Assembly (NCBI GenBank): GCA_029215795.1
Contig: JARDYH010000003.1
Location: 99,480,609 to 99,544,608, forward strand
Direction: 5' to 3'
Length of the DNA stretch: 64,000 bases
Origin: Anniella stebbinsi
Lineage: Eukaryota; Chordata; Lepidosauria; Squamata; Anniellidae
The notes under the pieces are model-generated. The model did no database searches and was not told the DNA's origin. It saw only the letters and a list, made by a program, of their open reading frames with translations. The translations under genes and the position numbers were made by a program. Within the stretch, counting starts at the first letter, position 1; each line of letters begins with the position of its first letter. Positions 53,070-61,924 of the stretch are shown in pieces.

Positions 53070-54824
53070 ATTGAGACTGTCAACCAGCTTTCAGAATGAT
53101 CACAATCTTTTTAAAAAATCATAGAAAATCGAGGGTTTGAGCAATTGCTCTGTTTTTTTTTTTTTCACAAATGACCAGCCAGATCCCATCTTCAATGTCC
53201 CACAAGTTTCAAGTTTTTATCTTTAAAAATGAAGACATTACAGCGGGGGTGGAGCTTTTGGGGGACCCCCTATAACTTTTTAATTTGAAAAGATAGAGAC
53301 ATGAAACTTTTGGACATTGCAGATTGGATCTTGCTAGTCCTGGCTCCCCAAGTTTCATGTCATTATCATTATCCCACGTCGACAGGCAATTGTGGCCGCA
53401 CAAAATCTTGCCACCTTAGCAGTTATCTGGGCATTCTGATTGGCCACGAGGTACTTTAAATAGAATGCATCAGATCTCCCGGTTTTTTTCTGTAAGATGG
53501 GGACTATGAAAATATGTCGAAAATCACAATAAAATGTACAATATAGTAGGACATGGCCCACAGACTCTACCGTACCATCCTTACAGGGGCATAAACGCTC
53601 AATATATGGAGTGTTGTTATATTTCCCCTCCAAAAGTGCAGAAGGAAGCACATTAAATTTAGCCAACGTAAACGCTCTCCTATATTTTGGAATGGTTATG
53701 GCAGCTAAATAATTTGCTTGTAGAAAGGCCTGCCCATTGTCCCTAAATTCAGGGTATGGGTGAGCTAACCTTATGTGCTCTTGAAGCTCAATATCCCCAA
53801 TTCGCTAGCATAACTCTTCCTTTGCCCTTAAAAGTCCCAGAGCTAAAACAGATTTCGTGAAAAGCCCAGATTGTGTAATTTCCTTTCAACCTCCCTTTTC
53901 CATGAAGACTGATATACATCTATTAAGGTTAGGGGAGCCCAACCCTGTGGGGCAAATGTCATTTTTAGCCAGTAGTTTAGTTTATAGCTCCACGCATGGG
54001 ATTCAACCATCATTTGGCCTGTTTCCAGGCGTAAAAGTATATTGGGCACACAATTTGGGAGTCCAAGGATAGCTCTTAAAATTTTTGTTTGGATAGCTTC
54101 CAAGGCCGTGAAATTGCTATAAACACAAAATTGTGCACAGTACAACAATTGTGCAAGCACTTTAGCAGAAAACACTTGTAGAGCTGATGGTATATATTGT
54201 CCGCCCTTAGCATAAAAGAAAGAAATAAGTGCCTTAGTGTGTGTTGGCAATGGCATTGGAGATTTGATTCCTCCAAGAACCTGAGGATTGAAAGATTATT
54301 CCCAGATATTTATGGGTTTTAACCTGTTCAATTTGGTGCCCATCTATTTGCCAATGGTGTTTAGTCTGCTACACATATGTGCCAAATTTCAGATCAGTCC
54401 CTCCACCCCTGTATTTTATATGAATTTTTTAAAGATCCTGCAACTTTTTGACAGGTCTGAATGAATGCATCTGGCGAGCTGTCATTCTGACCTGTCAGAA
54501 CTTAAACAATCTTTAATAAATTCATATAAAATTGAGGGTTGGAGGGATTGATCTCAAATTTCATACACATACTTAGGCATACCACATAAGCACTGTGACC
54601 AAGTTTCAAGCCTGTGACTTTGAAAATACAGAAGTTATAGGCATTTTTTCTAAAAAAAAAAACCAGCTCTATAGGGCACAATGGGGCTGCAAATTAAATA
54701 TTGGATTTCCGATAATTATCGGAAATATGATACGATTTACCTCGGATATAATCCGATCTGAAAATTGTTTAAAGTGATTTCCGATAATGATACGATACTA
54801 TAATTTCGGGCATGCACACCCCTA
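53070..54824 (-). mobile_element. Tandem-unit element inserted in the DIRS (copy 3), with LINE fragment inside
   Basis: Lies between the internal complementary region and the 3' terminal repeat. Its right end reads GGGCATGCACACCCCTAG, the reverse complement of the AGGGGTATGCG-type end at 21,786. Flanking parts (53,090-53,350 and 54,360-54,620) contain AAGTTTCATGTC, ATCATAGAAAATCGAGGGTT and ATTTCAGATCAGTCCCTCC units. A LINE reverse transcriptase fragment occupies 53,355-54,358. A perfect 22-nt palindrome lies at 54,705-54,726. Confidence 0.6.
53355..54358 (-). pseudogene. Non-LTR retrotransposon RT C-terminal region
   Basis: Minus strand: HHWQIDGHQIEQVKTHKYLG and IIFQSSGSW (about 54,270-54,345), ISFFYAKGGQYIPSALQVFS, AKVLAQLLYCAQFCVYSNF, TALEAIQTKILRAILGLPNC and VPNILLRLETGQMMVESHAW (54,256-53,990), LKMTFAPQGWAPLTLIDVYQ, then YPEFRDNGQAF, IPKYRRAFTLAKFNVLPSAL (53,640-53,720) and ERLCPCKDGTVESVGHVLLY (about 53,530-53,600). 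This is the thumb and C-terminal zinc-knuckle-like part of a LINE enzyme different from L2. The catalytic palm is absent. Two frame changes. The clade is not certain. Confidence 0.75.
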
Positions 54825-54874
54825 GTAAGCAACCTGTCTTTCACCTTCGTGGTCTCTGTGCATCACACATGGGC
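54825..54874 (-). repeat. DIRS internal complementary region
   Basis: 54,825-54,841 (GTAAGCAACCTGTCTTT) is the exact reverse complement of 52,885-52,901, the outer end of one terminal repeat. After two bases, 54,844-54,874 (CCTTCGTGGTCTCTGTGC and onward) is the exact reverse complement of 60,694-60,724, the outer end of the other. This is the template region by which DIRS elements join their ends into a circle. Confidence 0.92.
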
Positions 54875-54884
54875 GAATAGCAAG

Positions 54885-55745
54885 CTGACTAGGAAGGTGG
54901 AAGGTGTTCATGCCAATATTGATGGCAAAACTGCCCTGCCAAAGGTGCAATTTGTACAAGCCCAAACATCAAGTCTATAGTGCTTGACAAAGGTAGAGGG
55001 GTGCGACCAGGTCGCTGCTCTGCACAACTCTGGGACAGTAATCCTTTTGTCGGAAGCCGCTGAAGTTGCATTAGCATGAGTGGAATGAGCTCTAACAGGT
55101 GCTGTGAGGGAAAGACCTTGCAGTTCATAGGCTAGATTGATGGTACTGACAAGCCAGGAAGCCAGGTGTTGAGAGGAAACTGAAGAGCCCTTATTGCAGC
55201 TTGTGTAGCAGAGAAATAACTTAGGTGAAGAACAGAATGAGGTGGTCCTGTCCTTATAATATGCAAGTGCCCTTCACATATTGAGGGTATGCACACAGTT
55301 GTCTCCAGTGGTGTTCTCAGCATCAAGAAGAACGTTGGGAAAGGTGATAGTCTGGTTTAGGTGAAAATCGGATACAACTTTTGGTAAAAAGTAGAGGTCA
55401 GGACGGAGTAGAACCTTATCCTTATGGAAGGAGAGGTATGGGGGGGGTCTACTTGGAGGGTGCATAATTCGCTGGATTGGCGATCTGATGTGATGGTGAG
55501 AAAAAAGCCGATTTCCAGGACAACAGTCTAATGTCCATAGTCGCCATAGGTTCAAAAGGAGGGCCTGTTAGCACCTTCAAGACTACAGAAAGACTCCAGG
55601 ATGGAACCACAGGACAAATCGGTGGTGCCAAGTTGTGGACACCTTTAAGAAATATCTTAGAAAGAGGGTGCAAAAAAAATGGTAAAACCCTAAAACGGAG
55701 GGTGAAACGCTGAAATTGCTGAAAGATAAACACATAGAGAAGAAT
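54885..55745 (-). pseudogene. DIRS tyrosine recombinase, C-terminal catalytic part
   Basis: Minus strand, several frames: FLKGVHNLAPPICPVVPSWS, LSVVLKVLTGPPFEPMATMD (about 55,540-55,660), then APVRAHSTHANATSAASDKR (about 55,050-55,110), ITVPELCRAATWSHPSTFVK and HYRLDVWACTNC (about 54,950-55,040). The recombinase should cut and rejoin DNA with an R...HxxR...Y set. The nucleophile Tyr in KHYRLD is present, but the HxxR box reads HSTH (codon CAT at 55,076-55,078), a change expected from CpG decay of CGT, so the enzyme is dead even apart from the frameshifts. Confidence 0.8.
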
Positions 55746-56327
55746 AACAAAGTCCTCTATCGAAAAGAGAGGAAAGAAATGGAAGAACCTGTTGTATCGA
55801 TAAAGCCTTAGGATGAAACTTATTCCTTAAAGCATAGGTGGGAAAAAACAGTCCATTTCCTATGATAAGACCTCTGGGTCAATTCCTTCCTCAATGCCTG
55901 GAGAACTCGGCGTAGAAGAGAGAGAAACTCCTCAAGCTCAGAAGCTAGATTCTCCATGCCATCATTTGGAGCATCGAGAGATCGGGATGCCTGAGCTGTC
56001 CTTGACATTGAGTGAGATGATCGGGAATGGTTGGTAACTTCCAATAATTGCCTTGCGAGATGCTCAGGAGGCGAGCAAACCAGACCTGGCAGAGCCACCA
56101 CAGTGTCACGAGAACATAAGATGTGTGATCCCTCACAATCTTTGCTATTACTCGGGGAATGAGAGGAAAAAGAGGGCATGCATAATAAAGGTCCCCGGTC
56201 CATGGAATGGCAAACGCATCCCCCATGGAGTTCGTTCCATTGCTGGCTCTGCTGCAGAAGCATTGGTGACAGTCACAAAAAGGTCGATGTTGGTAAGGCC
56301 CCAAGTCTGGAAGAGATGGCAGAGGAC
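55746..56327 (-). pseudogene. DIRS region between RNase H and recombinase core
   Basis: Open minus-strand frames (147 and 133 codons at 55,820-56,346) overlap. One continues from the RNase H end with SLPDLGPYQHRPFCD, MGDAFAIPWTGDLYYACPLF and LIPRVIAKIVRDHTSYVLV, resembling the DIRS connection segment upstream of the recombinase. The exact protein boundary cannot be set. Confidence 0.55.
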
Positions 56328-58076
56328 TCATCTGTGTAGCTGCCACTCGTGAGAGTCTTGCCTGGTCCTGCTAAGGTTGTCCGCTAAGGTGTTCTGGACT
56401 CCTGCTGTGAGCTGAATTTGTTTGTTGAAACACCAAGTCAAGAGTTCCAAGGTGAGTTCCAAGAGGGGCTGGGATCTGGTTCCTCCCCGTTTGTTTAAGT
56501 ATGCCACTGCCATGGTGTTGTCTGTTGCTATTTGCAGAAGGCCGGACTGAAGATTCGGGTCGAAGGCCTTGAGGGCTTTGTAAATCACCATCAATTCCAA
56601 CCAACTGATGTGGGGGGTGGCTTCCAAGGGCGTCCAGTGGCTATGGACCTGCAATCCTTGGTAGTGCGCACCCCAGCCGAGAAGGGAGGCATCTGGTGTT
56701 AGAATGCCTTGTGCGTCGAGACAGTAAAAGGGAACTCCAATTTTGAGTTTTCTTGATTGCATCCACCATGTGTGGGATTCTTTGATGAAAGGTGGTATCA
56801 CTAAGTGGGTACGTCTTGGATTCCTGCCGAAGTTGAATGCACGGATGAACCAGAATTGAAGGTGTCGCATCCGGAATCTGGATTGATGTACCACCGCTGT
56901 GGTTGAGGCCACCAAACCCAATAAACATTGGATGTTGAACGCTGTCACACGGCAGGCACCTCTTAATTGGGCTGCGAGATGAATGATCTTCTGCACACGA
57001 TCGCCTGGGAGGAATGCTCTGCCCATGGTAGGGTCCAGGAGGCCTCCAATAAACTGTATGGATTGTCAAGGCTGAAGATGGGATTTTTCGTAATTTAAAC
57101 AGAAGCCCAGGTGCTGTAGGAGGTCGCAGGTGATTTCAATAGCCCCTTGCAAATGTTGCTTTGATGGAGCAACCAGGAGTCAGTTGTCGAGGTATGGCTA
57201 AACCTCGACGTTCTTGAGTCTCAAACTGGCGCATCCCACAGCCATACACTTTGAGAAAACTCTCAGAGTGGTGGAAAGACCAAAAGGAAGCATTGTGTAT
57301 TGGTAAATCTCGCCTCTGATGACAAAGCGCAGGTATCTGCAGTGGGATCGATTGATGGAGATATGAAAATAGGCATCGTGGAGGTCGATGGAGGCAAACC
57401 AATTGCCTTTCTTGAGAAGTGGGAGGATGGAGGCCAGCGAGATCATCCAAAATTTCCTGATGTGGAGGTAAGCGTTGAGGCAAAGACCCCCCTCATCCTT
57501 CTTTGTTACCGTGAAGTACCTGGAGTAGAACACTTTGCATATGTCCCAAGGAGGCACATGCTCGATAGCACCCTTTTGTAATAGTACCTTGATCTTGGTC
57601 AAAAGTGTAGGACTTAACAGGGTATGCATCACGGTACCAAGAGGAGGGAGGTCTTTGAACTCTAAACGGTAGCTCTTCTGGATAATCGAAAGAACCCATT
57701 GGTCATCGATAAGGGTTTGCCGTGACCAAAGGAAGGGTGCGAGGCACTCATTGAAATATCCGCGAGCACTCTTGATGGACATCTGACTGGAGACAAAAAA
57801 GTTCGCGGTTGGAGAAGTCAGTTTTCTTTGAAAAGGTCTTAGCTTTTGAAGGAGGAAACTGCTTCTTTTGGAATGGTTGCTGATGAAAGGAAGACTGGAC
57901 GTTGTTGTCAATCTTGAGGGGAAAATGATCAAGGTCGAGACCAGCATCACTGAAATGAGGTCGACTTCATGCTTTGAGGTGTGGATCTGCTGCCATGAAA
58001 GTGTCAAGGCCTCATTGTGAAGTCGGTGGGCCAAAGTACGCTTGTCCTCAGGAAGGTGGTCAATTAACTTGCCCAT
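56328..58076 (-). pseudogene. DIRS reverse transcriptase-RNase H
   Basis: One reading frame from 58,076 to 56,328, interrupted only by in-frame stops. RT landmarks: LLQKGAIEHVPP, YFTVTKKDEGGLCLNAYLHI, GNWFASIDLHDAYFHISINR, YLRFVIRGEIYQYTMLPFGL, then V-stop-PYLDN-stop-LLVAP (about 57,165-57,200). The catalytic YLDD box thus reads YLDN, and the two stops flanking it include the usual Trp position. RNase H landmarks: GILTPDASLLGWGAHYQGL (about 56,680), HISWLELMVIYKALKAF, LQIATDNTMAVAYLNKRGG and NTLADNLSR (about 56,370). DIRS reverse transcribes its RNA in the cytoplasm or capsid. This copy cannot. Confidence 0.9.
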
Positions 58077-58096
58077 ATTCTCCCATTACAGGAGTT

Positions 58097-58193
58097 GATA
58101 TCTGGACATTGTGGCTATGTGGCTATATTGTGATATCTGGACATTGTGGCTATATTCTTTTGCAAGTCTCAAGCCCAGACTTGCAAAAGAATA
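58097..58193. repeat. Short duplication and 17-bp hairpin inside the DIRS
   Basis: GATATCTGGACATTGTGGCT occurs twice, 34 bases apart. Then 58,153-58,169 and 58,177-58,193 form a perfect 17-bp stem (TATTCTTTTGCAAGTCT) with a 7-base loop. It interrupts the region between gag and RT. Confidence 0.8.
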
Positions 58194-58199
58194 TACTTG

Positions 58200-60560
58200 G
58201 TGACCAAGAAGATCAAGACACCATCCCTCTTTGTCCGTTATGGAAGAGTGCTGGTGTGTAGCCTTGCCTTGGGCAGCCTCGACAATCACTGAGTTTGGGG
58301 TTGGGTGCTGAAAAAGAAAAGCAGCTCCTTCTTGCTGTTCCTTGTAAAGACTGTCCAACTGGAAGCATCAGTATCAAGACCAGATGGGTTGTGTCATTCA
58401 ATACCAATCAAATACTGGATCCTGAATCGATGGAGCAGCCTGCTGTACAGCAATCCCAAGAGCCTGCACCATACGAAGAGCCTGCACCATACGAAGGACC
58501 TGATCCATGAAGTAGCCTAAATCCTCTGAACGAGAAAGGGCACCCTCTGCCTCCGGTGAAGACACCGAGGGGTGATTGGAGGGTGCAGAAGAGGATCTGG
58601 ATCCGAAACAAGGTTGACTAGTGGTAATGGATAATTCTTTGAGACAGGTTGGACCACTAAGGCATCCAGAGCCGAAGGTCGAAGTTGGCCAAGCTGTTCC
58701 ACAAGGTGGGACTGCTGATGTTGTTCTTATTGGGATCGACATTGGGGGGGGGGGGTCATGCTGAGGGTGAACACTTGTCCCAGAGAAACAGTCAATGTCT
58801 GGCTCTCGTCTCAGTGTCAAAGAGTGTTGTCGTTGATACTGACGATCCTCATAACCGTGAGACTCATAAGGATCCCAACCCCATTGATCATAATATATTT
58901 CTGATTCATAACCAGAAGAAGAAGATTGGCGTGATGCACAGCCAAAACCGGAACATCTATACCAATCTGCAGGAGACCTCAAGCGGTCATGACAGCATGG
59001 CAGATAATTGCCCCTGCTTGATGTCACCGAAAACACTAGCTGAATTCGGACAACACATTAGTCAATGGTGGGTTGAGTAGCCAACTCACAGTTGGTTATT
59101 TTGTGGGTACTCCCCATACAACATATTCCTACACAACTGTGGGTGGTTGGGGCTGGTGTTCAGTGGACTAATAGTCAACCCAGCATTTGACTGACACAGC
59201 CCCCGCCCCTCTCCTGCCCCTCCCTCCTCCCTCAGTCCTCCCAGTTCTATCCCAGCAGCCTCTGCAAGTTGCACCAGTTGTAGCAGAGTGGCAGCCACCA
59301 CTTTTGTCGCTCTTGCTGCCTGCCTCTATGGGCTTGTGTTTTAACCCACTCACCACATGCCATTAACCCACTCACCCCTCCACACAACACTTTAAACAAC
59401 TGGCTTGGAGCTAAACAACTTGCAAGCCAGTTGTTTCTCTCAGTTGCTTATTTGGGCGAAATAGCATATTGTCAGTAGTTTGTGAGTGGTGTGTTACCCT
59501 CCACACAACACACTAAGCGACACAACTGACAATTGTTTCTCCTCCCCTCAGTTGCTTAATGTGTTGTTTGAATTCAGCCATTGAGTCAGGAGAATTTTGG
59601 GCCTGCTGAGCCCTTGGTATCACACACTGGCGGGAAAGCAGTTGCTGCCGACATGGAGAAAGCTCCCTAATTTCTCCTTCAGACATGGAGGTAGGAGGAT
59701 GAAGGTCCTATACAACCTGAGTCTGTGCCAATGTGATAGGTGAGTTGAGCAGAGGAGGAGGAGAAGGCATTTGCCTAGGAGGCTGTAGGTCTGGTGATCA
59801 ATGGTGACTCGGAACTGAGGCCAGGGGTCTGGCGATCAATGGTGATCTGATACTGAAGGTGATGGAGAGTCAATAGGTATTGGCTCGTGGGTATCGATAA
59901 GCTCCATCGTTAGTTGATGCCGATGCTGTCCATGACCAAAGAACGCAATGGAAACACTAAAGGTGCCGTTTTAGACAACGGGGCCTTGGCTAGCTTTTTT
60001 GGCTCTTTCTTCTTCTTTCCCTGATCATGCAGAGCGTTTGAAGTAGCCTTGGTGGATTTGGCCTTTTTTGACAATCTGTTGGCTATGTTTAGCGTTATAG
60101 CACGAGTCGATGAGGCCGTACTTCCACTAGTTCTTGAAGAAGTGGGGATGAAGGGGAAACATTATCTGGAGGCTGATCCACTGAAGTATTGACCGCTTGG
60201 AGTGTTTTGGTCCACATAATAGCCTTAAGCCTATCAGACCGATGCCTCCGAGTCTGTTTAGAAAAAGCCTGGCAAAAACGACACTTTTCAACTACGTGCC
60301 CCTCGCCAAGACACAAAAAGCAGAGGGAATGTCTGTCCGAAGGTGGAAGCTTACTCCCCAAAGCAGAGCATTTTCGAAATGGAGCCCTCAGGACCCTATG
60401 GCCCGTCCAAAATCCTTCAGGCCGCAGCACGGTCTGAAATAAACAACTACAGTCCTACTAACTATAATACTATTCTAAATAACCTTTATTTTTTCTTTTC
60501 TTTTTTAGAAGGAAGAAAAAAACGCGGAAGGAAATTGCAGGAAGAGAAGTCCTCAGAACT
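58200..60560 (-). pseudogene. DIRS gag-like ORF1, split by a DNA element
   Basis: The N-terminal part (60,430-60,095) contains SLCFLCLGEGHVVEKCRFC, a C-x2-C-x4-H-x4-C-x2-C cysteine/histidine cluster typical of DIRS ORF1, then KQTRRHRSDRLKAIMW. The C-terminal part (59,036-58,398) holds ESEIYYDQWGWDPYESHG and YEDRQYQRQHSLTLRRE, with a low-complexity repeat MVQALRMVQALG near its end. The 549-bp family A element (59,037-59,585) sits between. Several frames are needed to join the parts. The product would be the capsid-like RNA-binding protein. Confidence 0.75.
59037..59585 (-). mobile_element. Family A DNA element inserted in DIRS gag
   Basis: TAGCTGAATTCGGACAACAC at the left and GTTTGAATTCAGCCATTGAG at the right are complementary ends with two or three mismatches. 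Interior: CAACTCACAGTTGGTTATTT, CACAACTGACAATTGTTTC and a C-rich centre. It must have arrived after the DIRS. Confidence 0.8.
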
Positions 60561-60567
60561 GTGTTGC

Positions 60568-60724
60568 CATGAGAACTGAGGAGAATGGGCGGGAACCCCT
60601 GCTGAGTGTGCACACTATGCCGTGGGGGAGGGGTTCCCACCCAAAATGCCTTAGCTCTAGAAGTTTCCCAACGATGCTCCGTGCAAGCGCAGAGCCCATG
60701 TGTGATGCACAGAGACCACGAAGG
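60568..60724 (-). repeat. DIRS terminal inverted repeat at the 5' end of the element
   Basis: From GAGAACTGAGGAGAATGGG to GAGACCACGAAGG. Reverse complement of 52,885-53,069 with scattered substitutions, and the outer 31 bases are matched by the internal complementary region. Confidence 0.9.
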
Positions 60725-61160
60725 AGAACCAAAAGCTTCTATTCTGGTTGGAACTATGGATGTATGGATTTTAGATAACTTATAGACTAAAAGAAGCTTT
60801 TGATAAAAGTACTGGAATGTCCCCTGTATAAAGTCCATTGGAATCCCACTCCATGTAGGTAAAGTCCTGCACCCAGGAAAGGACTTTAACCAGCCAACCC
60901 AAAAGCCTCTATTGGGGATGGAACTAGGAATGTATTTCACAGATTATCAGGTGTCTTTCATTCCACTGTCTGCTTATTGATGGATCCATTCATTTTCCCC
61001 ACATATAGCCAAGATAGTGCATGAACATTAATGAAAGGACTTGATAGAGTGAAGGGAGAAAATGAATCCTGCTGTGCACTACTGCATATGGGAGATGAGT
61101 GGATGTGTGTGGAGGGGGATGGGTGTCATTACTCTCACACGGACATGGTGACATATAGCA
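60725..61160. other. DIRS flank with an imperfect direct repeat
   Basis: AAGCTTCTATTCTGGTTGGA...ACTATGGATGTAT near 60,735 and AAGCCTCTATTGGGGATGGA...ACTAGGAATGTAT near 60,902 are similar, 167 bases apart. Nothing else is recognised. Confidence 0.4.
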
Positions 61161-61262
61161 ATGCTAAGAAGATAAGAACATAAGAAAAGCTGTGCTGGAT
61201 CAGACCAAGGACCATCTAGTCCAGTATTCTGTTCACATAGTGGCCAACCAGCTGTCAGTGTC
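61161..61262 (+). repeat. Dispersed repeat (AAGAACATAAG...CTGGATCAGACCAA)
   Basis: GATAAGAACATAAGAAAAGC, TGTGCTGGATCAGACCAAGG and CATCTAGTCCAGTATTCTGT followed by AGTGGCCAACCAG is a very common repeat string in reptile genomes. Its family is not known to me. Confidence 0.6.
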
Positions 61263-61892
61263 ATGCCTTCCCCAGAGTCTTCATCATCAGAGGACGCTCC
61301 AGCAGATCCTGGGGAAGGGACTAGTGCCAAGTAGAACAAGACCCCTTAATTTCAGGGGGCAGGCAAGACCCATCTGAAGCACCTTTAACAGATTCAGACA
61401 ATGAGGAAGGGGATCATGAAGCTCCTCCAATCCCAGCTGAACGCAGGTTAATGAGAGTCATGGATCAGCATTAGGAAGCTATGGAGGTAATTGCCAGCAC
61501 CTGGTGTCAGTTGTTAAAAGGTTCAGAGCAGTCCAGAGAAGATGCTGGAAACAATGCACAACTCCCAGTGTTTGGCCCATCCAGCTCTCTGTGTGTTTGG
61601 ACTCTCTGCTGAACCAAGACCCCTTGAACTGTGACCCCAACTGTGCCTGCATCTTGAACTGCGACCCCAACTGTGCCTACTCTGGGATCCAGCTGCAGTT
61701 TCTCCGGCTCAGCCTCCACACTTGATAACGACGGCCATAAATCTCCGTTCTTAGCTGGCAAACATGGACAGTTGTTGGGAGACCTACAAGCAAGGCATGA
61801 ACGCAACAGCACCCTCCCACCCATGTTCACCAGCAATTGGAGTACATAGGCATACTGTCTCTGATACTGGAGGTAGCATATGGCCATCAAAT
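61263..61892. other. No gene; short 30-bp duplication
   Basis: TGAACTGTGACCCCAACTGT and TGAACTGCGACCCCAACTGT follow each other at 61,624 and 61,654. Frames of up to 127 codons lack a recognised domain. Serine/acidic-rich reading (SSSSEDAPADPGEG) at 61,275-61,320 is suggestive of an element ORF but not assignable. Confidence 0.35.
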
Positions 61893-61893
61893 A

Positions 61894-61924
<31 letters not shown>

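Larger units (their letters stand above)
52885..60724 (-). mobile_element. DIRS-type tyrosine-recombinase retrotransposon
   Basis: A minus-strand element with all structural hallmarks of the DIRS1 group: inverted (not direct) terminal repeats, an internal complementary region, and the gene order gag, RT, RNase H, tyrosine recombinase. It spans 7.84 kb here. Without the two later insertions (about 53,070-54,824 and 59,037-59,585) it would be about 5.5 kb, normal for DIRS. DIRS elements insert through a circular intermediate with a tyrosine recombinase and leave no target duplication; none is seen. Stops, frameshifts and lost catalytic residues make it inactive. Confidence 0.9.

Noticed and set aside
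59037..59585. Family A element inside the DIRS as part of DIRS gag
   Set aside because: Its complementary ends match family A copies elsewhere (39,228-39,752) and the gag reading continues on both sides.
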